A stretch of DNA of 64,000 bases from Eumeta japonica (Eukaryota > Arthropoda > Insecta > Lepidoptera > Psychidae), in assembly GCA_005406025.1 (NCBI GenBank), contig BGZK01000213.1:372001-436000 (forward strand), in the 5' to 3' direction. Shown here piece by piece: positions 10,501 through 21,592 of this stretch. Under the pieces are notes generated by a model that saw only the letters and a program-made list of their open reading frames with translations, was not told where the DNA came from and did no database searches. Both the position numbers and the translations under genes were made by a program. Position 1 is the stretch's first letter. Every line of letters begins with the position of its first letter.

Positions 10501-12783
10501 TACAACTTTTAAATTAATGTATTTAAAACATTCTTAACTTATACAAAATAGTTAAAATTCTTATGTTTATGCAGCACAATACTGGCTCAAAAGACAAAAA
10601 CATTAACCATCTTAAGACCAGTCACTCTCACAAGACTTATAAATGGTAATAAACTTGAATTAGTGCGCACATTATAATTAATCAATTTTATTTTTGCATT
10701 GATTATGCTTAAAAAATATTTTTCATCTAATAATTCTGTTGCTGCAATATAGTACATAGTAGTATGATTATAACAACCTCATAGCATTGTTGACAACATT
10801 GCATAGCCGGAGACTACATATTTTGCAGTCAGTTGAAATCAACATAAAAGGTTGTGCGTTCTTTAATTTTTACAGGTTTCACACAATTTACGGTAGTTGT
10901 CCACATACAATAATTCTCAAGTGTTTGGCAGAACTCTCATAAGAGGAATAAATTTTGAAACAGATTCTTATAAATGAATTCTGTGTTATTGTATTGGTAA
11001 GGGTGTCTATTACAGAACTCATGACTTGGAAATGTCTTAAGCATTATAGTCTACTAAAAAAAAATAAGACTGTAAGAAAAATCATTCTACTGGTTATTTA
11101 ACATTTACTGCATGCTATTAGAACAGTAATTAACGAAACAGTCAAAACCTTATGACTTGAATTTCATATTATTATATACATATTTTAACAGTTGACTTAG
11201 AAAAAAAGAGACAAAGGGATATCCAATCTCTTCACAATGCATCAGTGGGCTTTTACATAATAAAATATTGGCTCATATGGTTTGAAAAAAAAAACCTTTC
11301 ACTATGATGTCACCTTCATGTTGTCATGGTTTTGAGTAATTCTTCCACATCTTGTGATTCGTTACTAATATGGCAACAAAAGAAATGCTCTCAATGCATG
11401 TGCCTATATTAGTTGTTAGATGATTCTTAATCTGAGTTGTAATTTATATAACTAAATTGAATGAACTTGAAGTACATATATTTCATTATGTGGAATTAGG
11501 TATTTTAGGTGGAATTAGGTGTTGATAAATTTATGTGCTCTATCATTTATAAACTGTCAATAATGATAATCATAAAACTATTTTTAGACAGCTAATTTAA
11601 TTTTATTGAACATATATATAAAATAAAACGTTTCAGGTGATAATATTGTTCATTCTCATATGTAAAGTGAGTAATAATAAGTACCTTGTCTATAATATGA
11701 CAAATGTAACAGAAAAAAAATTAAAGCAATCACATATTTGGATTCAACTTATTTCAATCGTTTGTGGCTGAGTGGTGAAGCGAATTGCCTCAGGACCACA
11801 AGGTACTCAGGACCATGGATAAATTCATTGATGAAGTTTATCTTACACCAAAATAGGTGCTTCTTGCCTTGGGGAGCATGTCAATCTATCAGTCCACAGT
11901 ATTGATAATACATTGATGCCAATTGTTGTTTAATATTTTTGAGAAGCACTGGACCAGCATGGAGGGCTCAAGCTTGTCAATCCATAGTAAACATATTGCG
12001 GAAAGGTATGACTCAACAGTGGGGTGATTAAAAACCAACATAAAAATATAAACAACAGTAATATTAATTTTTTTTCAGTACAAAGACTATTTTATCCTTC
12101 AGTCAGAACATTAAATTTTGAAGATTTTTAATTATGTGAATGATTGAACTCTGTTAATACTAGTAATAACTTTAAAATTGATGTGAATCGAAAACTTACT
12201 AAGGTAAGTAAATGAAAAAAATAAACAAAAAAAATATTGTTCAAACAAAGAATACACTTTGTGAAACATTTGTGTAAACAGAGTAGCCATTGTGAGTTCA
12301 CTGAACCGATTTTACAAGCATTAAACCGTTTTATTAAAAATGTAAGACAAACAATTGGTTTCCATTATAATAATATTTAATTTTAAGGCAGATCATTCTA
12401 AAATATTAATATGACAAACGTAAGCATATCACAGAAAATTAGAAAATACAAATATTGGAATAATAATTAAGTATAAAACCACTACGATTTCTTAAAAGAG
12501 CATTTAATGCAATTATTACGTGACCTGATCTGATGCTTACCTTAGTTTCAGTTCCGCGATGAGTAGTATTCCCCTGCCAAAATCTTCTAGAAAAACCCCT
12601 GATGTAACCAGTGAGAGATTCTTCATATTGAAAACCTGGATTCCAGCACAAAGATCCGTATCCAAAAATCCACAAAGGTTCTTTTAGCGATGATTCATCC
12701 ACGTCTCGGTTTGTATCTGAAGTTATTGTAGATTCTTCCTCGTCCCCCATTTCAATTCTCAGGCACTGCTCTATACTTTCCAT
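4385..12783 (-). CDS. ChaC-type glutathione-specific gamma-glutamylcyclotransferase, 5' part (exons 1-2)
   Basis: Cytosolic enzymes of the ChaC family cleave glutathione to 5-oxoproline and Cys-Gly. Seen here are exon 1 (12541-12783, 81 codons) and exon 2 (4385-4420, 12 codons), which join in phase 0. The fold's signature GYGSLCWNP is at residues 41-49, followed by GYIRGFSRRFWQGNTTHRG and, across the splice, PGRVATLIEDQD. This matches the order in ChaC1/ChaC2 and Drosophila CG10365. Residues 1-35 are an acidic, Ser/Thr-rich leader without a signal peptide. Family members are usually about 180-280 residues, so at least half the protein, including the catalytic glutamate region, is missing and should lie left of position 1. 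I cannot tell ChaC1 from ChaC2 on this part. The neighbouring RhoGAP gene is on the same strand, more than 13 kb upstream. Confidence 0.9.
4465..4548. repeat. (AT)n microsatellite flanked by 13-bp inverted repeats
   Basis: About 27 AT units (4483-4537) are bracketed by 'tatttatctttta' (4465-4477) and its exact reverse complement (4536-4548). The whole can fold as one long hairpin. It lies just inside ChaC intron 1, near exon 2. Confidence 0.9.
4970..5250 (+). promoter_or_regulatory. Possible promoter with CRE-like sites and TATA box
   Basis: 'gacgtcagacgtgacgtaac' (about 4980-4999) contains two CRE/ATF-like TGACGT cores, followed by 'ttataaatag' (about 5016-5025), a good TATA box on the plus strand. 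The next 200 bases are GC-richer than the surroundings and end in 'ccggacag|gtgcga', which could be a 5' UTR donor. No conserved protein is encoded. It is antisense to ChaC within its intron 1. The role is inferred from motifs only. Confidence 0.3.
5560..5725 (+). repeat. Lepidopteran-type interspersed repeat ending in 'aaccctaaaaac'
   Basis: The stretch 'cggtccagtgaattcggaac', then 'agacagacacgcgagtgat', 'cctataagggtttcg' and finally 'acagaaccctaaaaac' follows a layout common in moth and butterfly genomes. The terminal 'aagggttt...gaaccct' pair is inverted. A second copy of the same layout is at 63775-63865. Confidence 0.55.
5726..8160. other. Gene-free part of ChaC intron 1
   Basis: AT-rich, with homopolymer runs. 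Nothing coding or clearly repetitive is recognisable. The open frames at 5753-5953 and 7647-7856 on the minus strand are low-complexity Phe/Leu/Ile-rich translations and look like chance. Confidence 0.45.
8177..8208. repeat. Alternating purine-pyrimidine CG/CA tract with 10-bp inverted repeat
   Basis: 'gcgcacgcgc' (8177-8186) pairs with 'gcgcgtgcgc' (8199-8208), and the stretch is mostly alternating purine and pyrimidine, a pattern prone to Z-DNA or cruciform formation. It lies in a GC-rich island (about 8040-8230) inside otherwise AT-rich intron. A short ATG frame starts just after it at about 8243, but it encodes only 12 codons. Confidence 0.6.
8867..8923 (+). repeat. 22-bp tandem repeat, about 2.6 copies
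   Basis: Units start at 8867, 8889 and 8911 (partial). The unit is 'tgtatactgtatgtatgttaaa', shown here as 20+2 bases. The two full copies are identical, which suggests a recent tandem duplication. Confidence 0.9.
9415..9560. repeat. Degenerate tandem array of a 'gaccgagatcgg'-like motif
   Basis: On the minus strand the array reads as irregular repeats of 'agatcgga', 'gaccga' and 'gagcgag', giving the repetitive conceptual protein GPRSESRARPESK. Related short arrays occur at about 46265-46345, 50605-50655, 52310-52345 and 60770-60840. It looks like a low-complexity segment of an interspersed repeat, not a coding region. Confidence 0.5.
10255..10330 (+). mobile_element. 3' end remnant of an RTE-like LINE
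   Basis: 'gatctctgcctacccttttg' followed by 'aatgaataaata' resembles the 3' end of the RTE fragment at 35385-35890, which has 'gattctgcctacccttctgg' near its terminus. Only the last tens of bases remain. Confidence 0.4.
11760..11965 (+). mobile_element. Decayed SINE-like repeat
   Basis: 'gtggctgagtggtgaagcg' resembles a tRNA A-box head, and about 150 bases later 'ggaccagcatggagggct' resembles the body seen in the SINE copies at 53.8 and 49.4 kb. The B box is not recognisable. The assignment rests on this partial likeness. Confidence 0.4.
12541..12783 (-). CDS. ChaC exon 1 (start codon to GTETK)
   Basis: The ATG at 12783-12781 opens an 81-codon exon. A second in-frame Met at codon 12 could also serve as start; I chose the first because the frame is open and nothing argues for the later one. 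The exon ends at AAG before a strong donor 'gtaagc' (12540 downwards). Translation past that donor loses all family similarity, which supports the splice. Confidence 0.9.
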
Positions 12784-15400
12784 TGTAATTTAATTTTGCG
12801 TCTTTTCACTTAGAAATACTTGCAATATTTGTTGTCTCCGCAAAAAGACGTGCCTTAAATTCGAGATATATTGGGTGAAAGCGATGAAAGTGTTTGTTGT
12901 TTCAATGGAAGAATTATAGATCTGTGCCGTCCTTTGCTATTCTACTTGTGTTTCATCGTGGACTATTTGTTACGCGTATAAAATAAATTAAGACTACGAA
13001 GTAATCGATGAACTCGCTATACTATCCATCGCAAAGAAGTTCGATTACCAACTGACGACATACAGCTGCTGCTGCACTTCATTCTCTTTTTTTTATTTTT
13101 AGATCTAGCAACACTTTGTATTTGTTATCTACGTTTCATTTTATACAATATAGATTATTTAATTTTTTTTTAATAAAATAGTACATACGAGACGATATCC
13201 GGTGTCTAATTATTATACTCTATTTTACTAGTGCCTTACTTAGGCTTTTAACAAATACATGCTGAAGTATGTAATAGGTATTTATATTGGGAGTAAAATC
13301 AAATCCTTCTTAAAGTAAACTTTATGTACTTACACATTTTCATATATTCGCAATTATTAATAAATTAACACCGCAAATTTTATATGCAAATAATACTTGA
13401 CAAACCATAAAAAATTATAATTGTGAGGCGTCATCAGCCTTCAATTATATTATCAATGCCGTTGTTCAACACTTCAAATAAGAATGCGAAACGTTCAAAT
13501 GTTATGTCCAAGCTAATTTTACTTTCTCAAAGCAATGAAATAGGGTTTGACTTAAATTCTAAACACAAAATTAGAATGTCCCTAATTTTAATTATTTTTA
13601 AATCTGTAAAATTTGTTACGTTTTTAGGGCCAATTTACCAAATACAATGAAAGACTTGGATCTCATTTACAACTTCTACTTGAAATACTAATTTTCATGT
13701 TTTAAAATTTACAAACTATAATTTTATTTAATTATATTACCCTGTTAAGTCTGATTTTCAAAAATGCTAATATATTAAATTAAACATTTCTAACATTTAA
13801 CTTAAACAGAATTTTGCAAAGCTTTAAAATGACTTTTTTATTTATTTTATCGTTTCAATGAATGAAGTCCATCATTATTGTTTATAATAGAGGTTTCAGT
13901 ACAAAGTTTAAAATTCGACTTAGGAATTTCCATTGAGCTTTAATAAGTCAGCTAGTGAGCATTTATGGACTTGTGTTTGTTTGTAATTAGTTATAAGAAA
14001 ATATGAATGCAATAAGTTATTGACATTTTTAAATTTAAGAAAATAAATCGAGAGAAGTAATTTTGCTATACGAGGAATGGAAATAAATAGAGTGAGGTAA
14101 ACATTACAGCAGGTAATAATGATTAATATTAATTTTGATTTGATCTCACTATATTACGTTAACATTTGATTAAACATAAAGAATATTATAACGAACATTA
14201 ATGTACTGAATAAACTACAAATTATTCTTTTTCTTTATTTTCAATTTATCATTCTAAAATTTGGTCTGTATATTTAGACATTAGTATTAGATGTCAGGAT
14301 TCAGAAATATTCAGCAATTAGGATTGGATATACAACATTATTAAAATTTATGGATGCAAATTATAATAAATAGGTATTAATTTATATACCTTAAGAACGA
14401 TTTTAGATGCAGCTTAAATATAAAATGTAAATAAACCAAAAACGACAAGTTAGAACGTTCCGTTACCCTATAAAAGTAAATGCAATAGGAATGCACATTT
14501 ATTATTTAAAGTATGAATTAATTTTATTTCAGGCAACATTTTTTTGAGCCAATGCGATGTGAGCGGGAATTTATTTTGAATTAATTGGTTAGAGGTTCTG
14601 ATGCAAGATCCCCATTTACTTACAAAAGCTAGACCAGAAATTGAAATTATATTTTTATGTTATAGAATTTATATAATACATGATATACAATTTATGTAAT
14701 CGTTATTAAAATTTACTGTACAATATTTTCGCACGATTACTCAAAAGTATTGTGCAATTGTAAAAAGTGAATTAAAACTAAAATATCATCATTAAATATA
14801 AAAAATATTTGTTTTTCTAAGTAGTGGAGTTTTATTTTCTAAAAAAAAGGTAAATATTGCACCGATTATTATTAATAATAATGTGGTGCGATTAATTTAC
14901 ATATTTTGAAAGTGATACTAAACATGTAATATTTATAAATATCATTTTTTTATAATACAATATTAATTATGAAAGCAACATGTTGAGATTTTCATCTCAA
15001 AAGCATTTTTTTATAGCGATTTTGAGCTTGAAAACCACTAGAGAGTAGGTGAATGTGAATACCCTCGTCCATGGACGATTAGAACCCCAAAGTTACCAGT
15101 GCGACGTCGGCTATTTGAGAAGAGTAGATTATGTGCTGAGGGGGTTGATGGAGAGGGGAGTGCGCCACCGGAACTTGCACTCACTAAGCGAATCAAACAG
15201 TGAAGCTGTTACTTCACGTCTGTATTCTGCAAGTGTTGTATCTTACCGTTCAAGTCGGCCGTTTTTCTATATGATATAATTTAACTTATATAGTGTTAGT
15301 TTAACTCAAAAATACTCTTATGTTTAGTTGTAAAATATTACAATGTACAAAATAATATACAAATTCCAAAATATTGAATTTGACATAATTTCATTTTATA
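12784..15400. other. Intergenic stretch upstream of ChaC
   Basis: The first few hundred bases (12784-13080) are presumably the ChaC promoter and 5' UTR; I see no clear TATA box. The rest is strongly AT-rich. A GC-richer block at 15040-15285 has an open frame of 76 codons with no recognisable domain and may be a repeat remnant. Confidence 0.45.
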
Positions 15401-15499
15401 GTGTTTTAATATGAAAATAATAAAAAATTATTGAAGGGTGTAATCTAAATTGTGCTATCAAACGCGACTAGCACATTAGTGGATATTGCAGCTTATTTT

Positions 15500-15900
15500 A
15501 CAACCTGAAAATAGTTATCGGTGTTACAAAGTGAAAAATGTAGTTTTAAGTTGCCTATCAGAAAAAGTTATAACTTACACCTTTAAAAGCAACTTTACGT
15601 TGCTTATATTATAACTTTTGCCACTGAAAGTTTCATAGTAGGGTATATAGTCACAGATCTATTACTCTCGGCTAAAAAGATAGACCATATTTTAAAAGTA
15701 ATAATGAAGTTCTGTTTATAACTTTTATATCTCTAACAGTGCCAAAAAGGAAATAGCAGTCACTGATAAGCAACGGTCATATAAAAGCGGCGATTTTCAT
15801 TGTTGTGGCACTATAACCTCGTGTACAAGTGCCAAAAATCATTCAAATGGCACTAACAGTTGCGAAAACGATATTTTTAGAGTACCTAATTGTACCCACT
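15500..15900. repeat. Subterminal repeat cluster of the CACTA-like element
   Basis: The motif 'gtgccaaaaa' occurs at about 15740 and 15830, and its inverse 'ggcacta' at about 15808 and 15850. Related 'cactgataagcaac' and 'cactgaaag' also occur. Dense, mixed-orientation short repeats next to the ends are typical of CACTA elements, where they bind the transposase complex. The function is inferred from that family pattern. Confidence 0.5.
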
Positions 15901-16783
15901 GAAAGAAGTTAGTGAATTTTATCATGTCTATAAAGTCAATATACAGCTTTTAGTTTATTAGAGCACTCTTTTGTGAGTTATAGTTCTTGAATAGGGATAA
16001 TTTTATCAGCTCAACAGCCCTTGTTAATTATGAAGTTGCTATTTTATTAACGTTGGTTGTGATTTACGAGGAATTTTGTCGGTTTTAACGTAAAATAGAC
16101 GAAATTCAGTGGGAAAACATGAAACGAAGTGGTGGTTATCGTCGAAAAGTAATCAAGACTTACAGAAGAATTCTTGAATTAGATACCACTCAAGAAAAAT
16201 CTGCATACCCATGTACGTAAAAGAGAAAAGTTAATTGTGAGAAGTACGTGACTGTAATTAAATGTTCATCTTTAATTATATATCAAAAATATTATTTGTA
16301 CTAGTTGTAGTTCGCCGTTATTTATTTATAGAATGTCTACAGCAACGAAGAAGGTTAAATCAAATATTGTTTCTGGAGTAGATGAGGGTTCCGTACATAA
16401 AAATTTTCAATGTGATTTTTGTACAGGCACCAGCTCAAGAAAGTAATTTACAATAAAAATTTAAACGATTCGTTTCGAATATAGTTTTTATTGTAGCGAT
16501 ATATCAATTCTTATGTTTCAAAGTACCGATTCTAACTAAATCGAGATAAAATAACAAAGGCGATACTACCACACATAGTGTTTTATTATTTTTTTGTAGG
16601 TGTAATGCTGATAATAATAATAGTAAAGAAAATAACTATCCTTATTTCTTACCAGAACATGAAAATATTTGTGATTTTCCAAATAAGATCATGGGCTCTA
16701 CAATATAACATAAGTCATTCAGTTTTAAGATCTTTGGCACTTATATTGAATGATTAAACGCCTAACTTAGTTCCAGTTGATCC

Positions 16784-16832
16784 AAGATCACTAATGAAGA
16801 CGCTCTACCTTGGCGTCTTCATTAGTGATCTT
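16784..16832. repeat. 20-bp perfect inverted repeat, 9-nt loop
   Basis: 'aagatcactaatgaagacgc' at 16784-16803 is exactly repeated in reverse complement at 16813-16832. A further 'gatc' pairs on each side with one extra base on the left. It lies inside the dead transposase gene and interrupts it. Confidence 0.95.
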
Positions 16833-18343
16833 GATCATCGATTGCCTCTGTCCATCCTGGCGAATACTGACATAATCGTCTCATTGGGCTTTTTGCAAAA
16901 ATTTTGCAAAACTGTGCGCAAAGGCACGACCGAATTTCTTTGTGCTTTAACATAGATGGCTTACCAGTTTTTAAAAGCTCAGCCAAACAATTTTGGCCTA
17001 TTCTATGGACCGTTAATGAAAAACTAGAAATCAAACCATTTATTGTAGGAATTTACTTTTGGACCAGGAAAACCTAAAGGTGTGTTTCTTTTACCATTCG
17101 TTACAGAAATAAAGGAAACACTAGAATTAGAGAGAAACATTTCTATAACTCTTAGACGCTTTGTCTGCTATTCTCCAGCAAGAGCTGTGTGTAATAAAAG
17201 GTGTGTAAATAAAAGGTGTGTAACCCATATCTATTATCAAATTTTAATTTTAAAACTATATGTTATTAATTTTGTCTAAAACTTAATTACAAGATTAATT
17301 CTTAATTATAAGAGTGTACAACTATAACGGAAAAAACGGTGATCTCAAGTATACAACTATTGAAGGATATTCACACGTATCAAACACTATAATATTTCTC
17401 GATATTGATTGCCTACCTTACCCGAAATAATCAAAATTTTCGTAAGATGTATGGAGATCATAAATCGGATTCAATTTTATTAAGCCTGTCAATCGATATG
17501 ATTGAAACCTTGCCAATAGCCGATTTATTGCATTTGATTGATTTGAGAGTAATGAAGCGATTGCTTGTTGATTAGATAAATGGCAACTTAAGTAAAAATG
17601 GCACAAAGTGGCGTGCTAGTGATATTCAAACTGTAAATGTTTTCTTGAAGTCTTGTCGAACTCCTAGTGAAATCTGCAGATCTGTGCGAAGTCTTGATCA
17701 TTTGAGGCGGTGGAAAGGTTTAGAACTTAGGACATTTTTTTTTGTATTCAAGTGTGATTATTCTGCAAAAAGTATTAAGTAGTGACACCATGATACATTT
17801 TTTGTCGTTGTTCTATGCTATAACGATATATTATAGCGAAAAATGTTTCAGATTTTTTTCTTTAGTTAGAAACTTATTGTAAAAAATAATGAAATTTTCT
17901 ATGGCATTCATTATGTGAGTGTTAATGTACACGATTTGATTCACGTTGTGGATGAAGTGCACCGTTTTGGTAAGTTATATTTTGTTTTTATATTATATTA
18001 TGTTATATTATATTGCGTGTGTATTGTGATATGATTTAATTTAGTTTTATACTTTTGACGCTTATCTGTATGTAAATAAACTACATCATATTAAAAAAAA
18101 ATTGCGCAAGGCAATAACCTCCTCGCACAAGCAGCTAAAAGGCTAGGTGAGTGTGATGATATAGAAATGGACAGCTTTCTTAAATCTACTATTGAAAATT
18201 TTCCATATGTAAAAAGAAATAAATTTGGTAAGACCAAATGTGCATGCTTTAAGCGCTCGTGCCATACGTATGTTATTTAAATTAGAGGTTTATGATTACA
18301 TATGAGCTTTTCACCAAAAAAACTTTTTATTTTTGATCTTACT

Positions 18344-18422
18344 ACTGCCATCTCTTGGTAATCACAAAAATAAAAACAACTTCACGCTCAATTAATTTTT
18401 GTAATTGCTAACAGATGGCAGT
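18344..18422. repeat. Short inverted repeat in transposon
   Basis: 'actgccatct' (18344-18353) and 'agatggcagt' (18413-18422) are exact reverse complements about 59 bases apart, with some further pairing inside. This may mark a small insertion between the transposase pieces. Confidence 0.6.
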
Positions 18423-19639
18423 GATAACAAAACGTTAATTTTACAATCTCGAAATCTTTGAGAGAAATGGCATCAAAACATGATGAACTGCCAGTTAAAA
18501 AATTCTATAGTATTATATCCAGCTGTGATTTTCAATACAGTTCTTCCCAATCGATTAGTGATGAGATTGGAAAAGAAATTAAGTTTAAAAGTTAAATAGT
18601 TTTTTAGTTATCGTGATTACAGGGGATTTTCAGGTGACAGTAGAAGCATACTTCCGCTCGCGTTTAAAGCATGCAATGAAAAAAAATGGTTAGTGCTGCA
18701 TTTAAAGGATTACGTCCTATTTGACACCAAGTCCACTGACAAATATTTTTTTTCAAATAGTCAAGAAACAATGCAAATTAAATCCATTTGCATTAATGAA
18801 AATGAAATAATTATAGACTGTTTTAAAATTAATAACAAAGAAAACGTTTTCGAGCGACCAATCAACTCGTCATTTCTAAAAATTTTTAAATCAAGGTTAG
18901 CGAACAACATTCGTGATCACAACGTTTATGTGTTCCTGGGGGTACAAAATTTAAATTGTTTGCGATTGAGTGCAGATCCAAATTACAACAGTCATTTTTA
19001 CTTCACACGCTATAATATTTCTGTTAGTTATTTTGTAAATAAAACCATGTTTGAGATTAAACTAGTTTTATTTTTAGTCAAAAAATTTTATCTTACCAAA
19101 GAATATTCCAGAAAAACTCTTTGTAAAGTCAAAGAAAAGCATCATCAAATAAGGCTTCTAAAAAATGTTATTAAAGCCATGGTTAGAAATGTGAAAGGTT
19201 TTCTATACGTGAAATCTTTGTTTGCTAGACCAAGCTAAGCTAAAGTGAAAAAAGAAATTTTTGTAAATTGGGTATAAGGAAGGTCATCAAGGTTTCAAAC
19301 TTTATTTCAAAATTAAAAACAAAAGAAAAGAAAGCATGGGTTTCTTTTGTTGAACTGGCGAAAAACTTTTTGGGAAAGACAAAATCTGTAAACTATTAGA
19401 CGGACAATAAGCTATTACAAAATTATAAAACCTTAGGATGTAATACGATCCGAATTAAAAAGAAAATATAATTGGAATATTATTTAAAAATTAATATCCA
19501 TCGAAATAAAAAAAATCTCAAACATATTTTTGAAAGAGTTTTATCACACAAGTATTTTAATTACACGTGCGATGATTTAAAAAAAATCAGATATGTACAC
19601 AAAATAGTTTTTTAAAAATATTCTAGAATTTATCAAGAT

Positions 19640-21158
19640 TTTCGTCTTCCCTCACATTCTTGTATTTATTTGGCGTTGGCGTCCTCACACTGGCAAGTCC
19701 ATTGTATTGAGATATCCTCGTTCATAGTATTTATATTTTAACCTTTTAGGAGTGACGTAGGTGTTCGTTGTAATTCAGACAGTTTTCGCTTCATGGTATT
19801 TATCACAATGTTTTACGCGGTCGCGGAAGAGGTGTTGTAATCGTTCACAGACAATTCAAAGAATAGATTAAGGATATTTGATGACACTTAATGCTTATTT
19901 TCGTCCCTTTTCCTCTTGTTGAACCAGACTATAAATATGTACTTGTCAAAAAATCCCTAGTAAAAAATATATCTACAAGTTGATATGCACAATTTATGTC
20001 TTTACCAGAGGCACATACGATTGAATATTTATTTTTGTAGTCTCTGCCATCATATAGCTTGATCGTTTTGCAATCGTCCTTCGAGGTTTTATAGTATTTT
20101 CATATTTTGTATCGGTTTAAGACTAAATGAAATATTTGATGGCATTTCCTTAACTTTCTCATTAAAAAAAGTGACTGCCGGTATTTTATAGTATAAAGTT
20201 TATCAAGTTTTGTAGAAAATTCTGCCATTGACATCATGAAATTATGTTGGCTTTTCATTATGTTACTTTGGTTTTCGAAGAGAACTTTCTAGTTTTCTAT
20301 AATATTTGCCAGCAACATGAATTTTTCTGAAGATTGATTAGTGTTACTTGTGTTATATAAGTTGTCAGGGACAACAACATAATTTTGAATTGTTGTTTGT
20401 GTTTCGAGTTGGGCTTGAGTTGAAGTTTCAATTACTGTCGAAGAATGAACAGCATCGTCCAATGCCTAAAAATAAAATAAAACATATCCAGTTTAAAGAT
20501 GAACCGAAATGTGATTAAATCAGATTTTCTTGCCATCGATTCATATTAGAAAATATAATTTATAAAGTATTTAGAATTGTCAGAAAACCTAAATTGATGA
20601 AACTAAATTGATGAAAATTTATAATGTTATAAACTGGTGGCTAAACTGTCTCTGCCATTTAAAAAATAAAATAAAAACGCACTGACTGTAACCAAAAACT
20701 TGGTACACAAAGCAACTTAAAGGCTTGTGAAATGCGAGAGCAGTATCGATCGGTTTAAAATGTAATGTTCCATTACGAATACAATAATTGTGGAGGTAGG
20801 GCGGGGTTTTATTTATTACGCATACACCAAAGACCCTAAGAACACCTACCTACCTACGAAAGAACGTTGAAATTTTCGGTCAAGTACCTTAATACCTATT
20901 GGATTTCGATACTTTTCTTCGGTATCCATATTCATAATCATCTCATTTAACTCCCCCTCTGCAGCGTCGTAACTTTTTAAGTCATCTCTTTTTACTACGC
21001 AGTTTATCTGAGTCCGATCCGAACTAGGTAACGAGTCTTCAATTTTATACTTTTTCCACTGCTTTTTTTTTTTGGAAAATTAACAACCCTTCCACCTCCC
21101 ATTGTGAAGGGTAAATAGAAATAGAAAGTAGTGGTTTATCATTCTCGATTGTTTCCAT
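19640..21158 (-). pseudogene. Broken companion gene of the CACTA-like transposon
   Basis: The minus strand begins with ATG at 21158, reads METIENDKPL, then SQWEVEGLLIFP before a homopolymer frameshift, then WTQINCVVKRDD and NEMIMNMDTEEKYRNPIG (to about 20900). An exon with acceptor 'tttttag' at about 20467 encodes ALDDAVHSSTVIETS, a Gln/Thr-rich linker. A C-terminal piece at about 19930-20060 reads YKNKYSIVCASGKDIN. In many insect genomes a protein of this layout (an N-terminal VP-x-x-W-like motif, a coiled or Gln-rich middle and a C-terminal BEN- or DUF4806-like domain) accompanies this transposase. I assign it by that resemblance. Internal stops show it is inactive. Confidence 0.5.
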
Positions 21159-21592
21159 TATTTTGAATGGTATCCTAAAAAAAAACAAACAGCATTAATT
21201 TATATTTAGTGCTTACACATCAGTAATGTAATGAATATTCGCATATTTCTTGACATTCGCATTCGCAAATTTTATACGAACGTTTTTCGAATACGAACAT
21301 CCGGAATAAATAAGGCGTCAATAAGAAAAACGTAAATCAAACAAAGGAATATTAATTTCTTATAATATTTATTACAATATCTTAAACCGAACTGAATTAC
21401 TCATTAAAAAAAAAAATTGGTTGTCTGTAAAGTCGGTTAATGGACGATAATTTTACGTGATAATGTCATAAGAAAACATTGATGTAAAATTGAATTCTTC
21501 CATGAATTGAATTGAATTATTATCACTGAATTATCATTATTTTGTGTAATACAAAGAAGGAGTTAATTGAAAATGACAATGTTTTCGATCAA

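Larger units (their letters stand above)
16322..19238 (+). pseudogene. Broken CACTA-like transposase
   Basis: Pieces in order on the plus strand match one another as segments of a single animal CACTA-like transposase. They are: an N-terminal piece near 16334-16445; NIDGLP at 16949-16966 followed by FKSSAKQFWPILW; a piece with FLLPFVTEIKETLE (about 17080-17130) and YSPARA; HKSDSILLSLSIDMIE with RRWKGLELRTF (about 17450-17740); VNVHDLIHVVDEVHRFG ending at about 17970 before 'gtaagt'; LRKGNNLLAQAAKRLGE (about 18100-18160); and a C-terminal 181-codon open frame (18693-19238). Stops and frameshifts lie between the pieces, and some gaps may be former introns. The 18693-19238 frame alone could be mistaken for a host gene. 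Confidence 0.72.
15400..21200. mobile_element. Decayed CACTA/EnSpm-like DNA transposon with two convergent genes
   Basis: A left subterminal region rich in short inverted motifs ('gtgccaaaa' and 'ggcact') precedes a broken transposase on the plus strand (about 16.3-19.2 kb). A broken companion gene follows on the minus strand (about 21.16 down to 19.64 kb). The transposase resembles the animal relatives of TNP2/Transposase_21 proteins. Both genes carry stops and frameshifts, so the copy is dead. I could not fix either terminus or a target-site duplication, so the limits are approximate. Confidence 0.65.

Noticed and set aside
18693..19238. 181-codon open frame, the second longest in the window, as a host gene
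   Set aside because: Its order behind the NIDGLP and VNVHDLIHVVDEV pieces and its content fit the C-terminal part of a broken transposase.
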